This document shows, one piece after another, positions 8,552 to 18,498 of a stretch of DNA of 64,000 nt (positions within the stretch are counted from its first letter, which is position 1; the number at the start of each line of letters is the position of its first letter). Source of the DNA: Halalkalicoccus tibetensis. Lineage in GTDB: Archaea > Halobacteriota > Halobacteria > Halobacteriales > Halalkalicoccaceae. The notes under the pieces are model-generated. The model had not been told where the DNA came from. It did not search any database and saw nothing but the letters and a program-made list of their open reading frames with translations. The stretch spans positions 787,138 through 851,137 of the forward strand of contig NZ_JBBMXV010000001.1 in the NCBI RefSeq assembly GCF_037996645.1, written 5' to 3'. Both the position numbers and the translations under genes were made by a program.

Positions 8552-9946
8552 TTACTCCGTCGCGACGTCGTCGGGGCCCTCGGGCGACTGCACCCAGACG
8601 GTCTTGCGGTTGACGAACTCGTGGATCCCCTGCTCGGCGAGCTCCCGGCCGTAGCCGGAGTTCTTCACGCCGCCGAAGGGGATACGCGGGTCGGACTTGA
8701 CGAGCTCGTTGACGAAGACGCAGCCCGCCTCGACCCGCCGGGCGAGGCGCTCGCCGCGTTCGAGGTCCTCGGTCCAGATCGAGGCGCCGAGCCCGAACTC
8801 GATGTCGTTCGCCACCTCGATCGCCTCCTCCTCGCTCCCGACGCGGAAGACCGCCGCGGCGGGGCCGAACACCTCCTCGGTCGCGGCGGGGGCGTCGCGG
8901 GGGACCTCGGTCAGCACGGTCGGCGGATAGAAGTTGCCCTCCCCGTCGGGGCGCTCGCCGCCGGTGCGCAGCTCCGCGCCCGCCTCGACGGTTCCCTCGA
9001 CCTGCTCGTGGACGTCCTCGACGAGGTCCTCGCGGGCCTGCGGACCGATGTCGGTGTCCTCGTCCATCGGATCACCCATCGAGAGCGCCTCCGTCTCCGC
9101 GACGAACTCCTCGACGAACTCGTCGTAGACGTCCTCGTGGACGATGAAGCGCTTGGCGGCGATGCAGGACTGCCCCGAGTTGATCGTGCGGGCCTGGACG
9201 CCCGTCGCCGCGGCGGCCTCGACGTCGGCGTCCTCGAGGACGACGAACGGGTCGCTGCCGCCCAGTTCGAGGACGCTCTTCTTGATCTCGCTGCCGGCGG
9301 TCTCGCCCACCGATCGCCCGGCACCCTCGCTGCCCGTGAGCGTGACCGCGGCCACGCGGTCGTCGCGGATGACGTCGTCGATGGTGTCCGAGCCGACCAG
9401 CAGCGTCGTGAAGACGTCCTCGGGGTAGCCCGCCTCCGTGAAGACCTCCTCGATGGCCTTCGCACAGCCCGGGACGTTCGAGGCGTGTTTGAGCACGCCG
9501 ACGTTGCCGGCGGTGAGGTGGGGAGCGGCGAAGCGGAACACCTGCCAGAACGGGAAGTTCCAGGGCATCACTGCTAGTACGGTTCCGAGCGGCTCGTAGG
9601 AGACGAGCGACCGGGACTCGGGCTCGCTGCCGAGCACCTCGTCGGCGAGGAACTCGTCCGCGCGCTCGGCGTAGAAGTCACAGACCCACGCGCATTTCTC
9701 GACCTCCGCGCGGGCCTCCACGATGGGTTTGCCCATCTCCTCGGTCATCAGCTCGGCGTACTCCTCCTGGTTCTCCCGGAGCACCTCCGCGGCCCGCGAG
9801 AGGAGCACCTGGCGCTCGTTGATGGGGCGGTCGCGCCACTCGCCGAACGCCTCCGAGGCGCGATCGAGCGCGCGGTCGACGTCCTCCTCGGTGTGGTCGT
9901 CGTACGTTTCAAGCCGCTCGCCGGTCGCTGGGTTCACGCTTTCCAT
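8552..9946 (-). CDS. NAD(P)-dependent aldehyde dehydrogenase, succinate-semialdehyde type
   Basis: 464 residues of an aldehyde dehydrogenase. The cofactor-binding block [10 protein letters not shown] is near residue 128, the general base lies in LELGGSDPF near residue 227, and the catalytic cysteine lies in [11 protein letters not shown] near residue 258. The opening ESVNPATGE is that of the succinate-semialdehyde or short-chain group, which oxidises an aldehyde to the acid. The exact substrate is not certain. The ATG at 9944-9946 is preferred; the open frame extends 37 codons upstream through Arg-rich, non-homologous sequence. Confidence 0.88.
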   Translation of the reverse strand: MESVNPATGERLETYDDHTEEDVDRALDRASEAFGEWRDRPINERQVLLSRAAEVLRENQEEYAELMTEEMGKPIVEARAEVEKCAWVCDFYAERADEFLADEVLGSEPESRSLVSYEPLGTVLAVMPWNFPFWQVFRFAAPHLTAGNVGVLKHASNVPGCAKAIEEVFTEAGYPEDVFTTLLVGSDTIDDVIRDDRVAAVTLTGSEGAGRSVGETAGSEIKKSVLELGGSDPFVVLEDADVEAAAATGVQARTINSGQSCIAAKRFIVHEDVYDEFVEEFVAETEALSMGDPMDEDTDIGPQAREDLVEDVHEQVEGTVEAGAELRTGGERPDGEGNFYPPTVLTEVPRDAPAATEEVFGPAAAVFRVGSEEEAIEVANDIEFGLGASIWTEDLERGERLARRVEAGCVFVNELVKSDPRIPFGGVKNSGYGRELAEQGIHEFVNRKTVWVQSPEGPDDVATE

Positions 9947-10053
9947 GGCTGGTCCCCCGGTCCACCGCCGAACCGGTCGTTCGCCGATACGACCGACGCG
10001 CCCATAGGGGTTGGCCCTGCACAACCTCCGCGTGGGGGACGAACCCTCTTCGG

Positions 10054-10182
10054 TCATCGCCGGCGGTAGCTCCCGAGCGACAGCCCGCAGTCCGGACAGT
10101 GAACGAGCAGGAGCGGGCCGTCCTCGTGGCGCACCAGCTCCTCGGGCGTGAAATCGCCGCTACAGCCCGAACAGGTCGGCAT
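10054..10182 (-). CDS. micro-protein with two CxxC motifs, zinc ribbon type
   Basis: Only 42 residues: MPTCSGCSGDFTPEELVRH, then HCPDCGLSLG. Two CxxC pairs (C4/C7 and C29/C32) make a four-cysteine zinc site. Small zinc-ribbon proteins of this size are common in haloarchaea and often act as adaptors or regulators. It sits between the aldehyde dehydrogenase and the Hsp20 gene on the same strand. No target can be named. Confidence 0.75.
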   Translation of the reverse strand: MPTCSGCSGDFTPEELVRHEDGPLLLVHCPDCGLSLGSYRRR

Positions 10183-10244
10183 AGGAGAGCCATGCCTGCC
10201 GAGACACATGTGTGTTGCTACCACGAAAAAACGGGGCGACCGGC

Positions 10245-10679
10245 CTACTCGATCTCGATCGACTTCCCGCCGGTCTCGGGGTCCTGTTTCGGCAGCGTGA
10301 TCGTCAGCACGCCGTTCTTGTAGGTCGCGGAGACGTCCTCCTCCTCGACGGGCTCGGGGAGCTGGACGGTCCGGTGGAGCGACTCGCTGCGGCGCTCGCT
10401 TCGCAGGTAGGTCTCCGATTCGTCCTCGGAGCTCTCGGTGCGCTCGGCCTCGATCGTGAGCCGCCGGCCGGTGACGCGGACGTCGATCTCCTCCTTGCCG
10501 AATCCGGGGGCGTCCGCGGTGACGACGAACTCGCCGTCGCGGTCGGCGAGGTCGATGCTCATGCGGCTCGTCCCGCCCATGCCGAAGGCCTCCTGGTCGA
10601 AGCCGCCCTGTCCCTCGAACTGGCTGTTCAGTCGGTCGAAGAACTCCTCGATGTCGTCGAACGGGTTGCGTCGGGCCAT
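10245..10679 (-). CDS. small heat shock protein, Hsp20/alpha-crystallin family
   Basis: 144 residues. The N-terminal arm MARRNPFDDIEEFFDRLNSQ is followed by an alpha-crystallin domain of about 90 residues (EFVVTADAPGFGKEEIDVRVTGR...), ending with the conserved NGVLTITLPKQ block. There is no I-x-I tail after it; the chain ends GGKSIEIE, where IEIE can serve the same docking role. It is an ATP-independent holdase for unfolding proteins. Confidence 0.93.
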   Translation of the reverse strand: MARRNPFDDIEEFFDRLNSQFEGQGGFDQEAFGMGGTSRMSIDLADRDGEFVVTADAPGFGKEEIDVRVTGRRLTIEAERTESSEDESETYLRSERRSESLHRTVQLPEPVEEEDVSATYKNGVLTITLPKQDPETGGKSIEIE

Positions 10680-10762
10680 ACGGGTGGGGATAGATCGCCG
10701 AGGTTGTTAACCCTAACCCGCGAACCGCCACGGGTATTGCACCCCTCCCCGAAACCGGGAGC

Positions 10763-11464
10763 ATGTACGAGGCGATCCACGCCGCCCCCGAGGGCCGCTC
10801 GACGGCCGCCCGGTTCGCCCACGCCGCGAGCGAGTACGGCTTCGAGGGGATCGTCGTCCGGGACGACGCGGCCCTCGAGGAGGACGACGCCGAGCGGATC
10901 GCGGAGCGCTACGGGGTCGACGTCGTCCGGGGCACCGAGATCCGGGTCGACGGCCCACAGCGCGCGAGCGGCCACCTCGGGAACCGCCGCGAGGAGCACA
11001 CCCTCCTCGCGCTGCGCGGCGGGACGAACGAGCTGAACCGCTTCGCGGTCGAGCAGGTGCGCGTGGACGTCCTCACTCGGCCGATGGCCGGCGACGGCGA
11101 CTTCAACCACGTGCTCGCGAAGGCCGCGGCGCGAAACGGCGTGCGCGTCGAGTTCGACCTCTCGCGGGTGCTCCGGCTCGCGGGCGGCCCGCGCGTGCAG
11201 GCGCTCTCGGACATGCGAAAGCTCCGCGAGCTCGTCACCCAGTACGACGCGCCCTACGTGGTGAGCGCTTCTCCGGAGAGCCACCTCCAGCTCCGGGCGC
11301 CCCGCGAGCTGATCGCCGTCGGCGAGCAGGTCGGCTTTCCGGCCGACTGGACCGAACACGGACTCCGCGAGTGGGGACGGATCGCCGAGCGCAACCGCGA
11401 GATCGCCTCCGAGTCGTTCATGGAGCCGGGGGTGCGTAGGGGACGGTATGAAGAGGACCGTTGA
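10763..11464 (+). CDS. rnp3: RNase P protein component 3 (Rpp30 homologue)
   Basis: 233 residues with the PHP-like barrel of Rpp30: MYEAIHAAPEG at the start, GFEGIVVRDDA, GTEIRVDG near residue 58, and VVSASPESHLQLRAPRELIAVGEQVGF near the end. It binds RNase P RNA with Pop5 (Rnp2) for tRNA 5' maturation. It overlaps the methyltransferase gene by 17 nt and leads a cluster that includes rnp2 and psmA. A TATA-like GGGTATTGC lies about 30 nt upstream. Confidence 0.93.
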   Translation: MYEAIHAAPEGRSTAARFAHAASEYGFEGIVVRDDAALEEDDAERIAERYGVDVVRGTEIRVDGPQRASGHLGNRREEHTLLALRGGTNELNRFAVEQVRVDVLTRPMAGDGDFNHVLAKAAARNGVRVEFDLSRVLRLAGGPRVQALSDMRKLRELVTQYDAPYVVSASPESHLQLRAPRELIAVGEQVGFPADWTEHGLREWGRIAERNREIASESFMEPGVRRGRYEEDR

Positions 11465-12062
11465 GGAGCACGCGAGCCGGTTCGACGACCACGCCGCCGA
11501 CTACGACGAGAGCCAGGACAGCGAGGCCTACAGGGCCTGTGCGGGCCTCGTAATCGAACACGCGGATCCGGGTCCCGAGGACGTCGTCCTCGATCTGGGC
11601 TGTGGGACGGGCGCGATCGCGCTGGCACTGGCCGATGACGCGAAGCGCGTGGTCGGCCGGGACATAAGCGAGGGGATGATGGAGAGAGCGCGCGAGAAGG
11701 CCGCCGAGGGCGGGATCGAAAACGTCGAGTTCGGCGAGGGGCGCTTCCGGGAGCCAGGCTACACTGGCGAGGTAGATATCGTCGTCTCGAACTTCGCGAT
11801 GCACCACCTCTCGGACGAGGAGAAGCGCGAGGCGATTCAGGTCATCGCGGGGCTCGAACCCCGGCGGTTCGTGCTCGGCGACGTGATGTTCTTCGGCGAG
11901 CCTGACCCCTCCGAGCCCTTCTACAGCCCCGAGGTCGACGACCCCGCCACGGTCGGCACGCTTGTCGAAGCCTTCACCGAGGCGGGCTTCGCGGTCACGG
12001 GCGCCCGGCGGGTCCACGACCAGGTCGGGGTGCTGGTCGGCGAGCGGGTCGGCGAGCGATAG
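11448..12062 (+). CDS. class I SAM-dependent methyltransferase
   Basis: 204 residues. Motif I VLDLGCGTGAIALA (residues 47-60) binds SAM, followed by GRDISEGMMERAREK (acidic-residue loop) and NFAMHHLSDEEKREAI (motif IV region). The substrate is unknown. Its start is 17 nt inside rnp3 and it sits between the two RNase P protein genes; this placement suggests a role in tRNA or translation, but that is only context. The protein has no added domain. Confidence 0.87.
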   Translation: MKRTVEEHASRFDDHAADYDESQDSEAYRACAGLVIEHADPGPEDVVLDLGCGTGAIALALADDAKRVVGRDISEGMMERAREKAAEGGIENVEFGEGRFREPGYTGEVDIVVSNFAMHHLSDEEKREAIQVIAGLEPRRFVLGDVMFFGEPDPSEPFYSPEVDDPATVGTLVEAFTEAGFAVTGARRVHDQVGVLVGERVGER

Positions 12063-12079
12063 GGGGTTTCGGTACCCCC
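12062..12079 (+). terminator. hairpin directly after the methyltransferase stop
   Basis: GGGGGT and ACCCCC form a 6-bp stem with a 6-nt loop starting at the last base of the stop codon. No T-run follows, so termination is uncertain; it may instead be a processing or attenuation structure before rnp2. Confidence 0.3.
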
Positions 12080-12131
12080 GTCGGTCGCCGAGAACGCCGC
12101 ACATATCCGTCCGGGGTCCTTTTATCGGGGC

Positions 12132-12617
12132 GTGAAGCACCTCCCGAAACACCTGCGTCCCAAGTGGCGCTATCTCGCCGTCGGGCTGGAGACGTGGCCC
12201 GACGCGGAGCTCTCGCGGCGAGGGTTCCAGCGCGGCCTCTGGTACGCGGGTCAGAACCTGCTCGGCGATCCGGGCAGCGCCGACGCCGACCTCAGCGTGT
12301 TCGGATTCCATCACGACGAGGGCGTCGGCGAGGCGGTCGTCCGCACCCGGCGGGACACGGTGAGCGAGGCACGCGCCGCGCTCGCCTGTCTCGACGAGGT
12401 CGACGGCCGGGAGGTCGGCGTCCACGTCCGCGGCGTCAGCGGGACCGTCGAGGGCTGTGAAGAAAAGTATTTAGGACGCCGACCGGAAGTTTCGGGCGAG
12501 AACCGAGTCGTGTTCGAGAACGCAGACCGGGCCGCCGTCAGCCGTGACGGGCTCGTCGAGGTACAGGTCGGGGATGCGTACACCGGCACGACGGACTTCG
12601 ATGTAACTCCAGTGTGA
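12132..12617 (+). CDS. rnp2: RNase P protein component 2 (Pop5 homologue)
   Basis: 161 residues starting with GTG (MKHLPKHLRPKWRYLAVG), which matches the family opening, so the GTG is preferred although no ATG is near. The Pop5 core runs to the GVSGTV..CEEKYLG block near residue 115, and a 45-residue tail follows. It pairs with Rnp3 on the catalytic domain of RNase P RNA. A TTTTAT box ends only 8 nt before the GTG, too close for a leaderless transcript from that start, so transcription may read through from rnp3. It is 4 nt from psmA. Confidence 0.92.
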   Translation: MKHLPKHLRPKWRYLAVGLETWPDAELSRRGFQRGLWYAGQNLLGDPGSADADLSVFGFHHDEGVGEAVVRTRRDTVSEARAALACLDEVDGREVGVHVRGVSGTVEGCEEKYLGRRPEVSGENRVVFENADRAAVSRDGLVEVQVGDAYTGTTDFDVTPV

Positions 12618-12621
12618 TACT

Positions 12622-13386
<765 letters not shown>

Positions 13387-13435
13387 CCGATCGACAGCGG
13401 GAACACTCTTTTACCGGCGGGTCGAACCGTCGGGT

Positions 13436-14161
13436 ATGATTTCGCTTGACGAGGCGGTGACCGCACGCCTCGAATCCCACGGTGCGCGATTCGAAGTGCT
13501 CGTCGACCCGGACGCGGCGCTCGCGATCAAGCGCGAGGAGTTCGACGGCGACCTGGAGGAGGTGATCGCCGCCGAGGAGGTCTTCGAGAACGCCTCCCGT
13601 GGGGATCGCCCCGCCGAGACCGACCTCGAGGACGTCTTCGACACCACCGACCCGATGGAGATCATCCCCGAGGTCATCCGACGGGGGGAGATCCAGATCA
13701 CCGCCGAGCAGCGCCGCGAGATGCAGGAACAGAAACGGCGCCAGCTGATCAACCGCATCGCGCGCAACGCGGTCAACCCACAGATGGACAACGCGCCCCA
13801 CCCGCCCGAGCGCATCGAGAGCGCCCTCGAGGAGACGGACTTCCGGATCGACCCGATGGAGCCCGTCGAGACGCAGGTCGACGAGGCGCTCGACGCCCTT
13901 CGGCCTGTGATCCCGATCCGCTTCGACGAGGTGATCGTCGCAGTGCAGATCCCCGCCGACTACGCGGGCAGCGCGCAGGCCCAGGTCAGGCAGTTCGGCG
14001 ACCTCCAGCGCGAGGAGTGGCAGTCCGACGGCTCCTGGGTCGGGGTGCTCGAGTTCCCCGCGGGGATGCAGAACGACTTCTACGACCTGGTGAACGAACA
14101 CACGAGCGGCACCGCCGAGACGCGGATCATCAAGGACGAAAACGAGATCGGCACGCGCTGA
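13436..14161 (+). CDS. ribosome maturation factor SBDS (Sdo1 family)
   Basis: 241 residues. The N-terminal FYSH domain ([24 protein letters not shown]) is followed by a helical domain with [29 protein letters not shown], in which the NPQ-type block is diagnostic, and a C-terminal ferredoxin-like domain. It helps release the anti-association factor from the large ribosomal subunit. A TTTTA box at 13409-13413 is 23 nt before the ATG, so the message is probably leaderless and separate from psmA. Confidence 0.95.
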   Translation: MISLDEAVTARLESHGARFEVLVDPDAALAIKREEFDGDLEEVIAAEEVFENASRGDRPAETDLEDVFDTTDPMEIIPEVIRRGEIQITAEQRREMQEQKRRQLINRIARNAVNPQMDNAPHPPERIESALEETDFRIDPMEPVETQVDEALDALRPVIPIRFDEVIVAVQIPADYAGSAQAQVRQFGDLQREEWQSDGSWVGVLEFPAGMQNDFYDLVNEHTSGTAETRIIKDENEIGTR

Positions 14162-14206
14162 GCCCTCGACGATGCTCGACGCCTCCCGTTGGCCCGACGC
14201 TGCCGG

Positions 14207-14219
14207 CGCGGGATTGAAG
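14207..14219 (+). promoter_or_regulatory. second copy of the CGCGGGATTGAAG promoter-like element
   Basis: This is identical to the element before pyrB (447-459). It is 24 nt before an ATG at 14244 that opens a 15-codon frame. The spacing suggests that transcription of the DUF2209-hflX unit starts near 14240. Its role is inferred from position only. Confidence 0.35.
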
Positions 14220-14243
14220 TCCGGCGGGCGCGTAACGCGCGAC

Positions 14244-14291
14244 ATGGTGTGGCAACGGGACGGGTCCGGGGTGAAGGCCCGGCGCGGCTGA
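14244..14291 (+). other. 15-codon upstream ORF overlapping the DUF2209 start region
   Basis: ATG at 14244 opens MVWQRDGSGVKARRG and stops at 14289-14291, one base before the GTG start of the next gene. If transcription begins at the promoter-like element upstream, this is the first ORF on the message and could couple translation to the GTG. Homology was not recognised, so expression is unproven. Confidence 0.3.
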
Positions 14292-14292
14292 G

Positions 14293-14658
14293 GTGGTCGG
14301 CATCGACATCAGCGGCCGCCACGAGGAGCGCGGCGAGTATCTCATGGTCGCCGCGGCCGTCGCCGCCCGCGTCGGCTCGAACCGGATCCGCGAGGTCAGG
14401 GGGATCGGCTTCGCGACCAGCCGTGCCGATCCGGCGCTCGAACACCTGCTCTCGGTCGTCGAGGGCGCGCTCGGCGCGCTTCCCGAGCCGCCCGCCGGCC
14501 CCGTGGTCGCCGAACGCGGCGAGTTCTACGAGGAGCCCGCCAGGGTGATCGGGGCGGCGTTCGGCCCCGAGTTCAAGTACGTCGAGTCGGTCGCCGAGCG
14601 CAGAACCGTCGAGATCGCCCACCACGCCGCGTACGCCGCACGAACACTCATACTATGA
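14293..14658 (+). CDS. DUF2209-type conserved archaeal protein
   Basis: 121 residues beginning at GTG 14293; an in-frame stop at 14272-14274 and the absence of another start codon between make this the only choice. The opening VGIDISGRHEERGEYLMVAAAVAA looks like an RNase-H-like or ribonuclease strand-turn with a conserved Asp, which fits the DUF2209 family found next to hflX in haloarchaea. The function is unknown. The stop overlaps hflX by ATGA, implying coupled synthesis. The family name is from memory of its opening motif. Confidence 0.75.
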   Translation: MVGIDISGRHEERGEYLMVAAAVAARVGSNRIREVRGIGFATSRADPALEHLLSVVEGALGALPEPPAGPVVAERGEFYEEPARVIGAAFGPEFKYVESVAERRTVEIAHHAAYAARTLIL

Positions 14659-15947
14659 ACACGGTCATCGTCAAACGAGTAGACGAGGGCACCGCCGACA
14701 CGAGCGAGATCCGGGATCTGGCGCGTGCGGCCGGCTACACCGTCCTCGACGAACTGACACAGACACGCACCGAGGACGCCGCCACCCACATCGGCGAGGG
14801 GAAGGTTACGGAGCTGGCTCGCCTGGTCCGCCGGACGGGCGCCGACACCGTGATTTTCGACAACCGGCTCGGGCCCTACCAGATCTACAACATCGGCCAG
14901 GAGATGCCCGAGGACGTCGAGGTGATCGACCGCTTCACCCTGATCCTCGACATCTTCGGCCAGCGGGCCCAGACCCGCAAGGCCCAACTCCAGGTCGAGC
15001 TCGCCGAGCTTCGCTACGAGCTGCCCCGCGTGGACGCGAAGGTCAGCCTCTCGAAACGCGAGGAACACCCCGGGTTCATGGGGCTCGGCGAGTACGACGA
15101 GTCGCGCGAGCGCGACATCAAGTCCCAGATCAGCCGGATCAAGGAGGAGCTGGCCTCGATCGCGAAGACCGAGGAACAGCGGAGGGAGGAGCGCCGCCAG
15201 TCGGGGTTCGACCTCGTGGCGCTGGCGGGCTACACGAACGCCGGCAAGTCGACCCTGCTCAGACAGCTCGCGGAGGACCTCGCGGTCGACGAGAACGAGG
15301 AGCTCCACCCGGACCTCGACACCACCGCCGAATCGGAGGACCGACTGTTCACCACGTTGGGGACGACCACCCGGCGCGCGGACATGGAACGGGACGTTCT
15401 ACTCACGGACACGGTGGGGTTCATCAGCGACCTGCCCCACTGGCTGGTCGAGTCCTTCCGGTCGACGCTCGACGAGGTCTACCGGGCGGACCTCGTGTTG
15501 CTGGTCGTCGACGTCAACGAGCCCGTCGAGGAGATCCGCGAGAAGCTCGTGACCTGCCACGACACGCTCTACGAGCGAAACGAGGCGCCCATCGTGACGG
15601 TGTTGAACAAGACCGACGCCGTGAGCGACGAGGAGCTCGCGGAGAAACGCGAGGCGCTGTCGGCGCTCGCGCCGAACCCCGTCGCCGTCAGCGGGAAGGA
15701 GGGGCTGAACGTCGCGGCGCTCGAACAGCGGATCGCGGAGGAGCTGCCGCCGCTGCAGGACGAGCGGCTCGTCCTGCCGATGACCGAGGACACGATGAGC
15801 GTCGTCTCGTGGCTCCACGACAACGCCCGCGTCGAGGACGTGACCTACGACGCCGACCAGGTCCTCGTGGAGTTCTCGGCCCGGCCGGACGTGATCGAGC
15901 GCTCGCGGGCGAAGGCGGGCGAGCTGTCGATGCCCGAGTCGGCCTGA
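14655..15947 (+). CDS. hflX: ribosome-associated GTPase HflX
   Basis: 430 residues. An N-terminal HflX domain carries DTVIFDNRLGPYQIYNI, then a coiled coil (EYDESRERDIKSQISRIKEE), then the G domain: G1 GYTNAGKSTLL near residue 195, G3 DTVGFISDLP near residue 252 and G4 NKTD near residue 318. It splits or rescues ribosomes using GTP. The G-domain insertion between G1 and G2 (DENEELHPDLD) is usual in haloarchaeal copies. It is coupled to the gene before it by 4 nt. Confidence 0.95.
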   Translation: MNTVIVKRVDEGTADTSEIRDLARAAGYTVLDELTQTRTEDAATHIGEGKVTELARLVRRTGADTVIFDNRLGPYQIYNIGQEMPEDVEVIDRFTLILDIFGQRAQTRKAQLQVELAELRYELPRVDAKVSLSKREEHPGFMGLGEYDESRERDIKSQISRIKEELASIAKTEEQRREERRQSGFDLVALAGYTNAGKSTLLRQLAEDLAVDENEELHPDLDTTAESEDRLFTTLGTTTRRADMERDVLLTDTVGFISDLPHWLVESFRSTLDEVYRADLVLLVVDVNEPVEEIREKLVTCHDTLYERNEAPIVTVLNKTDAVSDEELAEKREALSALAPNPVAVSGKEGLNVAALEQRIAEELPPLQDERLVLPMTEDTMSVVSWLHDNARVEDVTYDADQVLVEFSARPDVIERSRAKAGELSMPESA

Positions 15948-15984
15948 GTCGGACGTCGATATTCGGGATTGCGCCGCCGTCGTT

Positions 15985-16479
15985 CTACTCGAGTACCCGT
16001 TTCTCCTTCTCGACGACCCGAACGTCCGAGATCCGCGTTCCCGGGTACTGACCTTCCTCGTCCTTCTCGGCGGCCTTCACCATGTCCCAGACGACGTTCA
16101 GCCCCGTCGTCACCCCTTCGAGAGCCTCCATCTCGCAGCCGGTCTTCCCGGTGGTCTCGACGCCGACCTCCAGTTCGACGCGGTCCTCGCCGACCTCGAA
16201 CTCGGTATCGATGTTCGTGATCGGGATCTGGTGGCACATCGGGATCGTCTCCCAGGTGTGTTTGACCGCCTGAATTGCGCCCACGCGAGCCGTCGCGAGC
16301 ACGTCGCCCTTCTTCGTGTCGTTCTCGCGGATCGCCTCGATCGTCGACTCACTTAGGTGGATCTCCCCGGCGGCGACCGCCCGGCGGGCTGTGTCGGGCT
16401 TCGCGCCGACGTCGACCATCCGGGCCTCGCCCGACTCGTCGACGTGGGTCAGATCGCGTTCTTCGTCAGGGTCACTCAT
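15985..16479 (-). CDS. moaC: cyclic pyranopterin monophosphate synthase
   Basis: 164 residues with PMCHQIPITN (near residue 85) and KTGCEMEALEGV (near residue 117), the active-site motifs of MoaC. It converts the MoaA product to cyclic pyranopterin monophosphate in molybdenum-cofactor synthesis. The start overlaps the stop of the NAD(P)HX repair gene by 4 nt (ATGA). There is no moaA partner in the window. Confidence 0.95.
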   Translation of the reverse strand: MSDPDEERDLTHVDESGEARMVDVGAKPDTARRAVAAGEIHLSESTIEAIRENDTKKGDVLATARVGAIQAVKHTWETIPMCHQIPITNIDTEFEVGEDRVELEVGVETTGKTGCEMEALEGVTTGLNVVWDMVKAAEKDEEGQYPGTRISDVRVVEKEKRVLE

Positions 16480-17894
16480 CGCTCCCCCCAGATGACGCCG
16501 GGAAGCTCGTCGAGCAGGTCGGAAGCCAGCAGGCCGCCCCCCTTCTCGAGACGCTCCGCGGCCCGGCCGTTCGCGTAGGCGGCCGCAGCGGCGGCGTCGA
16601 GCGGGTCGCGCTCCCCCATGAACGCGGCGGTGATCCCCGCGAGGGTGTCGCCGGTCCCGCCGACGACCATCCCGGGGGTGCCCCGCGTCGAGATCCGGGT
16701 GCGTTCGCCGTCCGAGACGACGTCGGCCTCGGCCTTCGCCATCACCACGTGGCCGAGGTCGGCGGCGAACGCCTCGATCTCGTCGGCCCCTGCCTCCAGA
16801 TCGTCGAGCTCGGGCCCGCCCATCCCCGCCAGCTCCTTGCGGTTGGGCGTACAGACTAGCGTCGCGTCGGTGTCGACCTCGGGGACGATCGAGAGCGCGT
16901 CGGCGTCGACGACCATCGGCCCCTCGAACTCCTCGAGGAACGTTCGCGCCGCGTCGAGGGTCTCGTCCGCGGTGCCCAGACCCGGGCCGAGCACGACCAC
17001 GTCGTCGTGTTTCGTGGCCGTTTCGATTAGGTCGTCGACCTCGTCGGGGGAGAGTCGGTCGCTGTCGTAGGCCTGAACGATCAGGTCCTCGGCGTAGCCC
17101 GCGAGGACGTCGCCGATGGAGTCGGGACAGGCGAGAAAGGACAGCTCCGCGCCCGCGCGAAGCGCCGCCTGTGCCGAGAGGGCGGGCGCGCCCGTGTAGG
17201 GACCGCCGCCGATGACGAACACCCGGGTCCCCGCGTCGGGAGCCGGCGTGCCGAGCTCGAGGTCGCCCGGTCCGACGTAGCGCTCGGCGGCCGCGGGGAT
17301 GCCGATGTCCTCGACCCGGACCTCGCAGTCGAGCTCCGCCAGTCCCAGTTTCCCGTCGTGGAAGGTGACGACGCGATCGGCCTCGACGGCGCTCTCCGGC
17401 ACGTCGCCCGTGTCGGCGTCCACCCCCGAGGGGACGTCCACCGAGACGACCGTCGCGTCGCAGGCGTTGATCGCGCGGGCCGCGCTCGCCTCGGGCTCGC
17501 GCAGCTCGCCGCTGATCCCCGTCCCGAGCATGGCGTCGACGACCACGTCGGGCTCGCCCAGTTCGAGGACGGCCGAGTCGGTGACGCTTTCGCAGGGGTA
17601 GCCCGCCTCCTCGAGGGCCTCCCAGTTCTCGCGGGCGATGTCGGTCGAGATGGCTTCGGGCCGCCCCAGCAGCTGGATCGAGAGGTCGTACCCGTCGAGG
17701 AATCGGGCGGCGACCAGCGCGTCCCCGCCGTTGTTCCCCCGGCCGGCGACGATCGTGACCGAATCGCCCTCGCTCGCCACCTCGCGGACGACGCGGGCGA
17801 CGGCGTTGCCGCTCGATTCCATGAGCTGTTTCTGGGGGACGCCGAGCGCCGCGGCGTTGCGGTCGACCGCGCCCATCCGTGCTGTCGTGATCAT
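16476..17894 (-). CDS. nnr: bifunctional NAD(P)HX epimerase/dehydratase
   Basis: 472 residues made of two fused enzymes. The N-terminal half is the epimerase: QKQLMESSGNAVARVVRE near residue 22 and GRGNNGGDALVAARFL near residue 51. The C-terminal half is the ADP/ATP-dependent dehydratase of the ribokinase-like fold, with VGGTGDTLAGITAAF near residue 418. Together they repair hydrated NADH and NADPH. The fusion is the usual form in archaea and bacteria. It is coupled to moaC. Confidence 0.95.
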   Translation of the reverse strand: MITTARMGAVDRNAAALGVPQKQLMESSGNAVARVVREVASEGDSVTIVAGRGNNGGDALVAARFLDGYDLSIQLLGRPEAISTDIARENWEALEEAGYPCESVTDSAVLELGEPDVVVDAMLGTGISGELREPEASAARAINACDATVVSVDVPSGVDADTGDVPESAVEADRVVTFHDGKLGLAELDCEVRVEDIGIPAAAERYVGPGDLELGTPAPDAGTRVFVIGGGPYTGAPALSAQAALRAGAELSFLACPDSIGDVLAGYAEDLIVQAYDSDRLSPDEVDDLIETATKHDDVVVLGPGLGTADETLDAARTFLEEFEGPMVVDADALSIVPEVDTDATLVCTPNRKELAGMGGPELDDLEAGADEIEAFAADLGHVVMAKAEADVVSDGERTRISTRGTPGMVVGGTGDTLAGITAAFMGERDPLDAAAAAAYANGRAAERLEKGGGLLASDLLDELPGVIWGER

Positions 17895-17976
17895 ACCCGG
17901 GCTTCGGCCGGGCGGCCGTTGAAGATTGCGGACGACGGGGCGATACCCTGATTTCCGCGCGGACCAACGGGGAGGC

Positions 17977-18465
17977 GTGAACGTCTTCTGGCTCGACGAG
18001 GACCCGCGGCTCGCCGCGCGCTATCACTGCGACCAGCACGTGAACAAGATGCTGCTGGAGGCCGCCCAAGTGCTCTGTACGGCGGCGAGGGAGAACGGCT
18101 ACGAGGCGGAGTTCCTCTATACGTCGACCCACACCGGCCACCCGATCACGAGATGGGCCGGCGAGTCGCGGGCCAACTGGCTGCGCCTGCGCGAGCACAC
18201 GGCGGCGCTCAACGCCGAGTTCACGGAGCGCTACGGCCACGACGACGATCACGCCAGCTGGGCGGTGATCGAGCGGATCGACCCCGAGGCGATCGCGTTT
18301 CCCTCGACGGAGCCGACCCCGCGCCCGCAGGCGATGCCCGACGAGTACAGGCGCGAGGACCCCGTCGAGGCCTACCGGGCGTACTACGCGGGCGAGAAGG
18401 CCGCGTGGGGCGAGTGGAACCACACCGACGAGCCGCCGTGGCTCGCCGAACGGCTCCCCGAGTGA
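17977..18465 (+). CDS. conserved protein of unknown function, found also in phages
   Basis: 162 residues from GTG 17977. The opening VFWLDEDPRLAARYHCDQHVNKMLLEAAQ, with an invariant-looking C-D-x-H-V-x-K-M helix, followed by THTGHPITRWAGESRANWLRLREHT, matches a small family I know from phages and scattered microbes without assigned function. His, Cys and Trp residues are concentrated in the first half and could form a metal or nucleotide site. The start is the only one that leaves the conserved NVFWLD at the N-terminus. Confidence 0.72.
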   Translation: MNVFWLDEDPRLAARYHCDQHVNKMLLEAAQVLCTAARENGYEAEFLYTSTHTGHPITRWAGESRANWLRLREHTAALNAEFTERYGHDDDHASWAVIERIDPEAIAFPSTEPTPRPQAMPDEYRREDPVEAYRAYYAGEKAAWGEWNHTDEPPWLAERLPE

Positions 18466-18498
18466 CTCGCGGGCCGGTTCGATCCCGTGGTCCCGGCG

